NCBI GenBank assembly: GCA_002711845.1 | Contig: PASF01000008.1 | Span: forward strand, 286,019-350,018 | Length of the DNA stretch: 64,000 bases | Source: Gammaproteobacteria bacterium | GTDB taxonomy: Bacteria; Pseudomonadota; Gammaproteobacteria; Pseudomonadales; Pseudohongiellaceae | Direction: 5' to 3' | Shown: piece by piece, positions 45,948 to 53,844 of the stretch | How the letters are laid out: every line of letters begins with the position of its first letter | Numbering within the stretch: position 1 is the first letter of the stretch | The notes under the pieces: generated by a model | The model's database searches: none | What the model was told of the DNA's origin: nothing | Seen by the model: only the letters and a program-made list of their open reading frames with translations | Translations under genes and position numbers: made by a program

Positions 45948-46455
45948 CCTTTGGCTGACGGGCCTGTCCGGCGCCGGCAAAACCACCATCGCTGTTAAAG
46001 TCGCCGAGCAATTGCGTGCGGCGGGCCGGCCCTGCTGTATCCTGGACGGTGACCGGCTGCGGCAGGATCTATGCAAAGACCTGGGGTTCAGCGACACCGA
46101 CCGCGCCGAGAACATGCGCCGCACCGCAACGGTGGCGGCACTGATGGCGGACGCGGGCCTGACCGTGATCGTGGCGCTGATCTCCCCGTTCCAGGACGGC
46201 CGCGAGGCCGCGCGCGCCAGCATCGGCGCCGACCGTTTCCTGGAGATCCACATCGACGCGCCACTGGCCGTCGTCGAGCGCCGCGACGTCAAGGGCCTGT
46301 ACCAGAAGGCCCGCAACGGCCAGCTCAGCCAGGTCACCGGCATCGACTCGCCCTACGAAGCGCCGCTGGCCCCGGCTTTGCGGATCCAGACCGAGCACGA
46401 GACACCCGAACAGAGCGTCGCCCGGGTCATGACGCTGCTGTTAAATAATGGGTAA
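45928..46455 (+). CDS. cysC: Adenylylsulfate (APS) kinase
   Basis: CysC phosphorylates APS to PAPS, the sulfate donor. The product has the Walker A GLSGAGKTT, the family motif DGDRLRQDL...LGFSDTDRAENMRR, ISPFQDGREAAR and the late VTGIDSPYEAP. I start at ATG 45928 (175 residues) because GGAGG lies eight bases upstream; both come from REP copies. An ATG at 45907, also REP-derived, adds seven residues and has no ribosome site. The protein is slightly short, lacking the usual N-terminal stretch before WLTGLSG. It follows mauG closely and ends at REP R7. Its codon use looks like that of its neighbours. Confidence 0.9.
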   Translation: MGTEGITLWLTGLSGAGKTTIAVKVAEQLRAAGRPCCILDGDRLRQDLCKDLGFSDTDRAENMRRTATVAALMADAGLTVIVALISPFQDGREAARASIGADRFLEIHIDAPLAVVERRDVKGLYQKARNGQLSQVTGIDSPYEAPLAPALRIQTEHETPEQSVARVMTLLLNNG

Positions 46456-46508
46456 AGAATGGGGACGGAGGCAATACTTTTTGATAGAAAGCAAAAAGTA
46501 TTGCCTCC
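46455..46508. repeat. REP R7 (agaATGGGGAC type) with broken right arm
   Basis: The left arm AAAGAATGGGGACGGAGGC starts at the cysC stop. The palindrome centre is TACTTTTTGATAGAAAGCAAAAAGTA, longer than in other copies. The right arm stops after TATTGCCTCC at 46508, where other copies continue GTCCCC. The next bases (ATCGCC) read into the truncated ligase gene. The breakpoint is therefore inside the REP. Confidence 0.9.
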
Positions 46509-46871
46509 ATCGCCGACCGGTACTCCTGCGAAGAAGTCGGCTGGCTGGCGATTCAGTGCGCCTCGCAACAGCATCTTCATGTGACATCCGGCACGGTAAT
46601 TGTGGAAATCCTGGACGACCACCATCAGCCCTGCCCACCCGGCGTCCCCGGTCGCGTGGTGGTCACCAGCCTGCACAGCTTTGCCATGCCCATCATCCGG
46701 TATGAACTGGGCGACCTGGCCGAGTGGGGTCCTCCCTGCGCCTGCGGCCTTACCTGGCCGGTCATTGCCGCCCTGCGTGGCAGAGTCCGTCGACGTGTCC
46801 GGCTACCCGATGGCAGCTCGCGCGTGATGCCGTTCCTGGGCGCCGGCAAACGCGATATCATGCAACCATGA
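46506..46871 (+). pseudogene. C-terminal remnant of a phenylacetate-CoA ligase/CapK-like adenylating enzyme
   Basis: Directly from the REP border the frame reads IADRYSCEEVGWLAIQC, then VIVEILDDHHQPCPPGVPG, VVVTSLHSFAMPIIRYELGDLAEWG and PCACGLTWPVI. This is the pattern of the last part of PaaK/CapK-type AMP-forming ligases, whose full length is near 430 residues. The N-terminal 300 or so residues and any start codon are missing. It ends at 46871, overlapping the ATG of the next gene by four bases, so that gene was once translationally coupled to it. Confidence 0.75.
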
Positions 46872-48070
46872 GCGAACGCCCCAAGGACACACCGGCAGAC
46901 CCGCAAGCACCCTTCCAATGGCGCGGCGACTGCCGATTCGAGCTGCTGATCGATGGCACCGAGTTTTTCCCGCGTATTCTGCAGACCATCGAGCAGGCCA
47001 GACACTGCATCGATATCGAGTTGTATCTGGTGGAGTCCGGCCAGGCCACCCAGCGCCTGGTCGCGGCACTGACCGCGGCTGCCAAACGCGGTGTCAGCGT
47101 GCGCTGCCTGTTTGATGCTATCGGCAGTGTCGAGTTTTCGGCGCAGGAGCGCGAGTCCCTGCGTGAGGCCAATGTCGATCTGCGCTTTTACAACCCCGTC
47201 TCGTGGCGCAACGGCCTCGGCAATCTGCACCGCGACCACCGCAAACTGCTGCTGTTTGATCGACAGATCGCTTTTACCGGGGGCCTGGGTATCAGTGACC
47301 TGTTCTGTGAAGAGCATCAGCCGGAGGCTGAGCGGGCCTCGGCAGGAACCCCCTGGCATGACCAGATGCTGATTATCGAAGGCACCATCGTCCAGGACTG
47401 GCAGCGCCTGTTTGAGCAGTCCTGGCAACAGGCCACCAGACCGCAGCGCAAAATACTCGACAGCCCTCCGCAAAAACACGCGCCTGTGCCGCTGCCAGAC
47501 GCCAGGCCGGGGCTGGGACGGGTGGCCTTCAGCGCATCGCGTAACAATCGTGACCTGCTGTTGTCACTGGTCAGCCGTATCCGTCAGGCGCAGACCCGGG
47601 TCTGGCTGGCCACGCCCTACTTTGTGCCACCGCGCTCATTGCGTCGCGCGCTGATCGACGCGGCCCGGCGCGGTATTGACGTACGCATTCAGGTCAGCGG
47701 GCGCTATACCATTCCCTATCAGGTGCGTTACGCCGGCCAGATTTATTACGCCCAGCTGCTCAGCGCCGGTGTCCGGATTTTTGAATACCAGCCACGCTTT
47801 CTGCACCTTAAAACCGTGCTGATCGACGACTGGGTCTCCCTGGGCTCATGCAATTTTGACCACTGGACACTGCACTGGAACCTGGAAGCCAACCAGAACG
47901 CCCTGGATCCGGACCTGGCCCGCACGGTAAAGAGCAGCTTTGAACAGGACTTCAAAGACAGCGACGAGATGACGCGCCAGCAATGGACACAACTGCCCAT
48001 GCGCCACCGCCTGTCCATCTGGGTCTGGGGGCGGGTGAAGAAGCTGGCAGACCTGTTTCTGGGGACTTAA
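46868..48070 (+). CDS. clsB: Phospholipase D-family cardiolipin synthase (ClsB-like)
   Basis: Cardiolipin synthases of this family condense phospholipids using two HKD motifs. The first is HRKLLLFDRQIAFTGG (near residue 125), the second HLKTVLIDDWVSLGSCNFD (near residue 315). LLIDGTEFFPRIL and IDIELYLVESG open the first PLD domain. There is no N-terminal membrane helix, as in ClsB rather than ClsA. The start at 46868 gives 400 residues; a longer frame from 46724 is the remnant gene in another frame. A REP lies directly after the stop. Transphosphatidylation versus hydrolysis is not decided by sequence. Confidence 0.85.
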   Translation: MSERPKDTPADPQAPFQWRGDCRFELLIDGTEFFPRILQTIEQARHCIDIELYLVESGQATQRLVAALTAAAKRGVSVRCLFDAIGSVEFSAQERESLREANVDLRFYNPVSWRNGLGNLHRDHRKLLLFDRQIAFTGGLGISDLFCEEHQPEAERASAGTPWHDQMLIIEGTIVQDWQRLFEQSWQQATRPQRKILDSPPQKHAPVPLPDARPGLGRVAFSASRNNRDLLLSLVSRIRQAQTRVWLATPYFVPPRSLRRALIDAARRGIDVRIQVSGRYTIPYQVRYAGQIYYAQLLSAGVRIFEYQPRFLHLKTVLIDDWVSLGSCNFDHWTLHWNLEANQNALDPDLARTVKSSFEQDFKDSDEMTRQQWTQLPMRHRLSIWVWGRVKKLADLFLGT

Positions 48071-48078
48071 GAATGGGA

Positions 48079-48161
48079 AAAAGAATGGGGACGGAGGCAA
48101 TACTTTTGTCCCAAAAGTATTGCCTCCGTCCCCATTCTTTTTGCCTCCGTCCCCATTCTTT
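48079..48161. repeat. REP R8 (agaATGGGGAC type), palindrome plus one extra inverse arm
   Basis: A complete palindrome (centre TACTTTTGTCCCAAAAGTA) is followed by a second right arm TTGCCTCCGTCCCCATTCTT. It fills the space between the converging clsB and cysQ genes, touching the cysQ stop codon. Confidence 0.93.
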
Positions 48162-48936
48162 ACCGGCCCCAGACCAGGAAGTCGGCATTCTCCAGTCCGG
48201 GCTTGCCGTAGCGCATGAGCTGGCCATCAGCGTCGGTCAGGCGCCCACCGGCCGCGCGCAGCACCGCATCACCGGCGGCGATGTCCCACTCCATGGTGCG
48301 GCTGAAACGCGGGTACAGGTCGGCTTCACCGGCCGCGACCAGGCAGATCTTCAGCGACGAGCCGGCATTGCGTCGTTCCGCAACCTTGCGGCCAGCCAGA
48401 AAATCCTCAATGCGCTGCGGATCGCCATGGGAGCGACTGGCCACCACGGTCAACCCCGCCGCCGGCACCTCACGTGTTTGGATGGCCCGGCGGCCTGCGT
48501 CATCCACGACAAACGCGCCTTCCCCCGCGGCACCGGCAAACAGCCGGTCAATGGCCGGGGCATACACCACGCCCAGCACCGGCGCGCCGTCTTCAATCAA
48601 GGCTATGTTGACGGTGAACTCCCCGTTGCGATTCACAAACTCCCGGGTGCCATCCAGCGGGTCCACCAGCCAGAACAACGCACCGGCGCGCTCCAGATGC
48701 CCAGCTGCAACCGCCTCTTCAGCGATTACCGGCACCCCCGGCGTCAGTTTGCGCAGGGCGGTGACTATCACCTGCTCCGCCTGCTCATCCGCTTCGGTGA
48801 CCGGCGACTCGTCCTGCTTGCCGCGCACCGCAAAGTCGGTGGCATAAATGGCCATGATCACCCGGCCGGCGTCACGTGCCACCTGGGTGAGGATGTGCAA
48901 TAGTTCGGCGCGGTCTGACAACAACCCCTGTGTCAT
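48160..48936 (-). CDS. cysQ: 3'(2'),5'-bisphosphate nucleotidase CysQ
   Basis: CysQ removes the 3' phosphate of PAP, the by-product of PAPS use, and so protects sulfur metabolism and sulfotransferases from inhibition. The 258-residue product shows the inositol-monophosphatase-family metal motifs: IAEEA near residue 70, WLVDPLDGTREFVNRNGEF near residue 90, and EWDIAAGDAVLRAAGG near residue 215. SLKICLVAAGEADLY lies between. Length is typical. It is 1.7 kb from cysC and 9 kb from a sulfotransferase gene, so production, use and disposal of PAPS are all encoded here. Confidence 0.94.
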   Translation of the reverse strand: MTQGLLSDRAELLHILTQVARDAGRVIMAIYATDFAVRGKQDESPVTEADEQAEQVIVTALRKLTPGVPVIAEEAVAAGHLERAGALFWLVDPLDGTREFVNRNGEFTVNIALIEDGAPVLGVVYAPAIDRLFAGAAGEGAFVVDDAGRRAIQTREVPAAGLTVVASRSHGDPQRIEDFLAGRKVAERRNAGSSLKICLVAAGEADLYPRFSRTMEWDIAAGDAVLRAAGGRLTDADGQLMRYGKPGLENADFLVWGR

Positions 48937-49026
48937 CCGGTTTCTCCTGCGGTGGCTGTGGCAAAAACAGCTATCCTACCGCGGCACGGGGTATAGCTAA
49001 AGCGAATGTCACTCGCCCCCACCGTA

Positions 49027-50364
49027 TCAATTGCCAGCCACCCGCCAGACGCGGCCACCGACATCATCGGCAACCAGCACCCCGCCGCTGTCGTCAACCA
49101 GCACACCCACAGGTCGACCGTAAGCCACCGTTTCATCATCGCTCACAAAGCCGGTGAGCAGATCGACCGGCGCACCCGCTGGCGAGCCACTTTCTGCAGC
49201 GTTTGCGGCATCCTCCGCGAAAGGCACAAATATGACCCGGTAACCACTCAGCGGATCACGGTTCCAGGACCCGTGCTGCCCGACCAGCATGCCCCCGCCA
49301 AAGGGCGCCGGCAGATCCGCCGCCTGACCGATCCACGCCAACCCCAGCGACGCGGTATGGGCGCCCAGCGCATAGTCAGGCGTCAGCACCTCCTCCTCAG
49401 CATAAGGCATGGGCGTGTCAGCGCGCTCATCCACGTGGCTGCCGTAATAGCGCCACGGCCACCCGTAAAAGCCGCCCTCCACCACGCGCGTCATATAGTC
49501 AGGCACCAGATCACTGCCCAGCTCATCGCGCTCGTTGACGGCGACCCACAGCTCACCGGTTTGCGGGTGCCAGGCCATCCCCACCGGGTTACGCAGCCCG
49601 CGGGCATAGACGCGCGCATCACCGGTCGCGACATCGACTTCCCAGATGGCGGCACGACCATTTTCCTCGTCCATGCCATTTTCGCCGACATTGCTGTTGG
49701 AGCCGATGCCGATATACAGGTGCTCCCCGTCGGGACTGGCCAGCAGGCTCTTGGTCCAGTGGTGGTTGATCGTGCCCAGCGTCAGGTCGCGCACCTGCTC
49801 AGCAGGCTCGGTAATCGTGTCCTGGCCGGCCTGATACGGGAACCGCACCAGCGCGTCGGCGTTGGCCACATAGAAATAGTCACCTACCAGCGCCATGCCA
49901 AACGGCGAATTCAGGTCCGTCAGAAAGCTGTGCCGCTCATCGGCCCGACCATCACTATCACGATCACGCAGCAAGGTGATGCGGTTGGCGTTGGGCACAT
50001 CCGATGTCGCATCACTCTGCAACATGCCCGCCACCCAGCTCTTGAAACCACCCGGGCTGGAACCTGCCGGTGCCTTGCTCTCGGCCACCAGAATATCGCC
50101 ATTGGGCAGCTCGTACAGCCAGCGCGGGTTCTGCAGATCATCAGCGAACAGCGACACCTGGGTGCCGGCAGCCGCAACGGGCATGCGACCTTCGGGCCAT
50201 CCGCGGGCCTCGGCGATATTGACGGTGGGTATCAGCGTACCCGCCGGTTCCGGTAGCTGCGGATCCTCGCCCATGGTGGCCTCAATCGGTAACTGCGCTT
50301 CGTGGCCACAGGCAGTGAGCAACACCGTGCCTGTCAGGGCGACGATTCGAGCATGCATCTTCAT
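49027..50364 (-). CDS. PQQ-dependent sugar/sorbosone dehydrogenase-like lipoprotein
   Basis: The protein is a six-bladed-propeller dehydrogenase-like enzyme of the sorbosone/soluble aldose dehydrogenase group, which can use PQQ. The start at 50364 (MKMHARIVALTG) has AAGGAGG seven bases upstream; the longer frame from 50421 has none. A lipobox LLTAC gives Cys near residue 19. Family strings include LPNGDILVAESKA, the calcium-type DRDSDGRADE, GLRNPVGMAWHP, DELGSDLVPDYMT and GGFYGWPW. 445 residues. No PQQ synthesis gene is in the window, so the cofactor is inferred from family only. Confidence 0.85.
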   Translation of the reverse strand: MKMHARIVALTGTVLLTACGHEAQLPIEATMGEDPQLPEPAGTLIPTVNIAEARGWPEGRMPVAAAGTQVSLFADDLQNPRWLYELPNGDILVAESKAPAGSSPGGFKSWVAGMLQSDATSDVPNANRITLLRDRDSDGRADERHSFLTDLNSPFGMALVGDYFYVANADALVRFPYQAGQDTITEPAEQVRDLTLGTINHHWTKSLLASPDGEHLYIGIGSNSNVGENGMDEENGRAAIWEVDVATGDARVYARGLRNPVGMAWHPQTGELWVAVNERDELGSDLVPDYMTRVVEGGFYGWPWRYYGSHVDERADTPMPYAEEEVLTPDYALGAHTASLGLAWIGQAADLPAPFGGGMLVGQHGSWNRDPLSGYRVIFVPFAEDAANAAESGSPAGAPVDLLTGFVSDDETVAYGRPVGVLVDDSGGVLVADDVGGRVWRVAGN

Positions 50365-50457
50365 CTGACGTCCTCCTTTGCAACCAGGCCATCCTGGCTG
50401 GTAACGTGTTTGAACACGCAACCTGATCAGTTGTCTTAACAGTTGGGTTCTGATTAC

Positions 50458-50514
50458 CTAACATATTAGTAGTCCTTAACATATTAGTCAGTCCTTAACA
50501 TATTAGTTAGTCAA
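50458..50514. repeat. Three direct repeats of TAACATATTAGT
   Basis: TAACATATTAGT begins at 50459, 50477 and 50496 (spacing 18 and 19), the last two within CCTTAACATATTAGTNAGTC. Each has a small dyad, CTAA-CATA-TTAG or close to it. They lie between the divergent dehydrogenase and PfpI genes, upstream of both. They are candidates for repeated operator sites. Confidence 0.75.
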
Positions 50515-50543
50515 CGTCAGGGCTGTGGTGTTCCTGAGAGAAC

Positions 50544-50561
50544 GGCCCGGTCAGCCGGGCC
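50544..50561 (+). other. GC-rich hairpin upstream of the PfpI gene
   Basis: GGCCCGG and CCGGGCC form a perfect seven-base stem with a TCAG loop, ending 25 bases before the start codon and 15 before the Shine-Dalgarno sequence. There is no T-run after it. It is probably a 5' untranslated stem of the following gene's mRNA. Confidence 0.6.
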
Positions 50562-50586
50562 TGGCAATCAGAGGAAGGAGGTTATG

Positions 50587-51129
50587 ATGGATAATCAGAC
50601 GCTAACAGGCAAAAAAGTGGCGATATTGGTGGCCAACGGCTTCGAACAGAGCGAATTTTCGGAACCGCGTCAGGCCCTGCAAGATGCCGGCGCCCACACC
50701 ACCGTAGTCTCCCTGACGGAGGGGCCCATTCATGGCGTGCATCACGGCACACTGGGTGATCACTTCGAGGTCGACAAAACCGTGGATCAGGTCACGTGCG
50801 ACGATTTTGACGCGCTGCTGATCCCCGGCGGCGTCACCAACCCCGACGCCCTGCGCGGCAACGACGCCGCCGTTGCGTTCGCACGCGATTTTGTCGAGGC
50901 CGGCAAACCCACCTTCGCCATCTGCCACGGACCGCAGGTGTTGATCACCGCGGGCGTGGTCAAGGGCAGAACCATGACGTCCTTCAAAACCGTCAAGGTG
51001 GATCTGGAAAACGCCGGCGCCAACTGGGTGGACAAACCCGTGGTGGTCGACGACGCGCTGATCACCAGCCGCAGCCCCAAAGACATCCCCGACTTCAACG
51101 CAAAAATCCTCGAGGCCCTGGCTGAATGA
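50587..51129 (+). CDS. PfpI/DJ-1 family protein (YhbO-like)
   Basis: Members of this superfamily act as deglycases or proteases protecting against carbonyl stress. The product has the nucleophile elbow FAICHGPQVL (Cys113 counted from ATG 50587), the acid Glu in NGFEQSEF, and LLIPGGVTNPDALRG. ATG 50587 stands five bases after GGAGG; ATG 50584 is only two bases away and less likely. 180 residues, no signal peptide, presumably cytoplasmic. The stop is seven bases before the AEC transporter gene, so the two are probably one operon. Confidence 0.92.
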   Translation: MDNQTLTGKKVAILVANGFEQSEFSEPRQALQDAGAHTTVVSLTEGPIHGVHHGTLGDHFEVDKTVDQVTCDDFDALLIPGGVTNPDALRGNDAAVAFARDFVEAGKPTFAICHGPQVLITAGVVKGRTMTSFKTVKVDLENAGANWVDKPVVVDDALITSRSPKDIPDFNAKILEALAE

Positions 51130-51136
51130 TGCACCC

Positions 51137-52042
51137 ATGATAGCTAATGCCCTGGGGCCGGTCTTTCTGCTCATCCTGTTCGGCGTGCTGCTGCGCCGGA
51201 TCAACTTCCCCGGCGCGGAGTTCTGGCCGGGCATCGAGCGGCTGACCTACTACATTGCTTTTCCGGCGCTGCTGGTGCACCGGCTCGCCCTGGCCGACTT
51301 CAGCAATGCCGATGTCGGGCGCTTCGCGCTGGTTATCTGTGCGGCCCTGCTGCTGACCAGCGCGCTCACCTGGCTGCTCAAACCCTGGGCCGGTCGCAAT
51401 GCCGCCGATTTCACGTCGCTGTTCCAGGGCGCCATCCGTTTCAATACATATATCGGCCTGGCCGTGGCCAGCGCCCTGTTTGGCGATCCCGGGCTGGTCA
51501 TTGCCGCCATAGCCGTCAGTATCATGATTCCGCTGGTCAACATGCTCAGTGTGCTCTGTTTTACCCTGGCCATCGAGGGCAATGGCCGGTCGCCGGCCCA
51601 TGTGCTGAAAGGACTGTTCACCAACCCGCTGATCATCGCCTGTCTGTTGGGTGTTGCGCTCAACATCAGCGGCGTGGGTCTGGGTGGCGCCTGGATCGAA
51701 GATTTGCTGGCAAGGCTGGGCAGTGCCGCCCTGCCACTGGGCCTGCTGGCGGTGGGCGTGGCCCTCAGCCTGGGCACCGTCAGGCAGGACTGGCCCGTCA
51801 TCATGACGGCAAGTTTGCTCAAGTTCGTGGTATTCCCGGGCCTGGTGCTGGGCCTGGCATCCTGGTGGCAGCTGGATCAGCTGAGCCAGCAGGTCCTGCT
51901 GTTGCTGGCCTGCCTGCCAACGGCCACGTCAGCCTACATCCTTTCCCGCCAGCTCGGCGGCAATGCCGTGATGATGGCCAACATCATCAGTGCCCAGACC
52001 CTGCTGGCCTTTGCGGTTATTCCCCTGTGGCTGCTGTTGTAA
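51137..52042 (+). CDS. AEC family (auxin-efflux-carrier-like) permease
   Basis: AEC-family permeases export or exchange small organic acids. The 301-residue product is almost wholly hydrophobic, with about ten membrane segments. It shows FLLILFGVLLRR at the start and the conserved RFNTYIGLAVASALFG and LPTATSAYILSRQLGG segments typical of the family. The substrate cannot be inferred. It ends at REP R9. Confidence 0.9.
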   Translation: MIANALGPVFLLILFGVLLRRINFPGAEFWPGIERLTYYIAFPALLVHRLALADFSNADVGRFALVICAALLLTSALTWLLKPWAGRNAADFTSLFQGAIRFNTYIGLAVASALFGDPGLVIAAIAVSIMIPLVNMLSVLCFTLAIEGNGRSPAHVLKGLFTNPLIIACLLGVALNISGVGLGGAWIEDLLARLGSAALPLGLLAVGVALSLGTVRQDWPVIMTASLLKFVVFPGLVLGLASWWQLDQLSQQVLLLLACLPTATSAYILSRQLGGNAVMMANIISAQTLLAFAVIPLWLLL

Positions 52043-52044
52043 GG

Positions 52045-52138
52045 AAAAGAATGGGGACGAAGGCGATAAGTATGGCGGTGAAGTATGGGGACGGAGGCAA
52101 TACTTTCCCGAAAGTATTGCCTCCGTCCCCATACTTCA
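52045..52138. repeat. REP R9 (mixed agaATGGGGAC and agtATGGGGAC)
   Basis: A decayed left copy (AGAATGGGGACGAAGGC) is followed by AGTATGGCGG and then a complete palindrome AAGTATGGGGACGGAGGC with centre TACTTTCCCGAAAGTA. It begins a few bases after the AEC stop and ends eight bases before the hip operator O1. Confidence 0.92.
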
Positions 52139-52145
52139 TATGAAT

Positions 52146-52210
52146 ATGCACTATCGTGCATTTTGTCTTGATAGCTATCAAAAAAAAGCAAATAATGCAC
52201 GATCATGCAT
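52146..52210 (+). promoter_or_regulatory. hipBA promoter with two palindromic operators
   Basis: O1 is ATGCACTATCGTGCAT (52146-52161), a perfect six-base dyad. O2 is ATGCACGATCATGCAT (52195-52210), the same with one mismatch. Between them lie TTGATA (-35, 52168-52173), a 17-base spacer and AATAAT (-10, 52191-52196). O2 therefore covers the -10 and start site, and the centres are 49 bases apart. This fits autorepression by HipB with looping or cooperative binding. Confidence 0.75.
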
Positions 52211-52227
52211 ACGAACAGGGCTCAGAT

Positions 52228-52461
52228 GTGAACAGCATCATCATCGGAAAAATGATCAAGGACACTCGCCAGGCACTGGGACTACGGCAGGATGAGCTGG
52301 CCAGTGTCGCCGGGTTGAGCATTCGCTCATTAAGCAATATTGAAAATGGCAAAAACACAGCACACCTTGGACTTGTGCTGAATACGCTGAATGCGCTGGG
52401 TATTACGATCACTCTCAGCCCGCCGCATGGCGTGGCCGTTCGCGAAGTCAGGGATGCATAA
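52228..52461 (+). CDS. hipB: Antitoxin HipB, XRE-family repressor
   Basis: HipB neutralises HipA and represses the hipBA promoter. The helix-turn-helix core reads IKDTRQALGLRQDELASVAGLSIRSLSNIENGKN, followed by GLVLNTLNALGITITLSPP. In-frame ATGs at 52156 and 52195 lie within the promoter and its -10 box, so I prefer GTG 52228 (77 residues), although its ribosome site is weak. The stop TAA shares its last base with the hipA ATG (TAATG), giving tight coupling. Confidence 0.88.
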   Translation: MNSIIIGKMIKDTRQALGLRQDELASVAGLSIRSLSNIENGKNTAHLGLVLNTLNALGITITLSPPHGVAVREVRDA

Positions 52462-53723
52462 TGGAACTCAACCTCTACTTCCATGACAGGCCTTGCGGTG
52501 TATTGCATATCGACAGAGAGCGCATGAGCTTTTCCTACCTGCCGGCGTACTCATCCGCCGGAGGCCCTCCCATTTCAGTTGTCATGCCCACCGATCAGCA
52601 CAACTGGGCGGATGCCATCGTCTTCCCGTTCTTTGAGAATCTGCTACCCGAAGGCAGTATCCGGCAAATACTGGCCAGCCGGCTGGGCACATCGGAAAAC
52701 AACTTCAGCCGACTGCTGGAAAGTACCGGCGGCGATGTGGCAGGTGCTATTTCCATCCACCCACCCGGACAACGCGAGACACCACACCAAGCGGCATTGC
52801 CCCCTGCACTCACCGATCACGAGCTAGGGCAAATACTCGAACAAATCAAGACACAGCCCTTTCTGACCAACAACACCCAGGGCATGCGCCTGAGCCTGGC
52901 CGGTGCCCAGAGCAAACTGCCAGTTGTCATTGATCAGAACGGAGAGCTTCACCTCACGGGCCAATTTGCCTCGACTCACATCATCAAGCCACCTTCCCCG
53001 CGTTTTCCGGCGCTGGTGGAAAATGAATACCTGTGCATGCGCGCTGCTGCCCGCGCCGGTCTCATCACGCCACAGGTAGCGTTAAGAAACTTTGTCACCG
53101 CCGATGGGCAACATCATGACTGCTACGTTGTCCAGCGCTATGACCGCACCACCGATGGCAACACCACATCGCGATTACACCAGGAAGATGTCTGTCAAAT
53201 CACCAGCACGGTGTCCGCACAAAAATACACACAGGATGGCGGGCCCGGGTTTGGTGAACTGTTTCAGGTAATACGGCAGCACGCTCGCCCCCCGGCAGTC
53301 CACCAACAAGAGCTGGTTCGCCGTATGCTGTTCAACCTGATGATCGGCAACCAGGATGCTCACGCCAAGAACTTTTCACTGTTGCATACCCGCGGCGGCC
53401 CGACACTGGCGCCTGCCTACGACCTGGTCAGCACACTGATTTACGAGGAGCTGCAACAACGATTCGCCATGCCCATTGGCCATGCCTGGACGATAAACGA
53501 TCTGGACAGTGATGCACTGCATGAATTCCAGCAATCAACCGGCATCAACCTGCGCCGGCAAGCAAAGGTGCTTCAGCGTTTCATCTCATCAGCGCTGAAG
53601 GCCATTGAGCTCGAAGCGACGGCGGTTGAACAGGTGTGCTGGCCGCAAAGCCACCCCATGCTCCATCAAATCGTCGCGCTGTCCCGACGGCATGCCAACC
53701 AATTGCGGCAATGGCTGGCATAA
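52461..53723 (+). CDS. hipA: Serine/threonine kinase toxin HipA
   Basis: HipA kinases phosphorylate targets such as glutamyl-tRNA synthetase and cause growth arrest and persistence. The 420-residue protein has the N-terminal subdomain, then SLAGAQSKLPV, whose Ser145 corresponds to the regulatory autophosphorylation serine, and THIIKPP (nucleotide lysine). The catalytic motif is IGNQDAHAKNFSLL (Asp299), followed by APAYDLVST. All key residues are present, so the toxin appears intact. The block is bounded by REP R9 and R10. Confidence 0.94.
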   Translation: MELNLYFHDRPCGVLHIDRERMSFSYLPAYSSAGGPPISVVMPTDQHNWADAIVFPFFENLLPEGSIRQILASRLGTSENNFSRLLESTGGDVAGAISIHPPGQRETPHQAALPPALTDHELGQILEQIKTQPFLTNNTQGMRLSLAGAQSKLPVVIDQNGELHLTGQFASTHIIKPPSPRFPALVENEYLCMRAAARAGLITPQVALRNFVTADGQHHDCYVVQRYDRTTDGNTTSRLHQEDVCQITSTVSAQKYTQDGGPGFGELFQVIRQHARPPAVHQQELVRRMLFNLMIGNQDAHAKNFSLLHTRGGPTLAPAYDLVSTLIYEELQQRFAMPIGHAWTINDLDSDALHEFQQSTGINLRRQAKVLQRFISSALKAIELEATAVEQVCWPQSHPMLHQIVALSRRHANQLRQWLA

Positions 53724-53729
53724 GTTGGT

Positions 53730-53755
53730 AAGTATGGGGACGGAGGCAATACTTT
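53730..53755. repeat. Single REP half R10 (agtATGGGGAC type)
   Basis: One direct copy AAGTATGGGGACGGAGGC plus AATACTTT stands seven bases after the hipA stop, with no inverse arm. AAGTAT and ATACTT at its ends are complementary. Confidence 0.88.
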
Positions 53756-53844
53756 CATTAGCCATCAGTCTAATAGTCACGCTCATCACACAGGCGTAGC
53801 CTTTGTAGCTCATCGTTCCATTTCTCCTAACGAGGAACAAGGTC

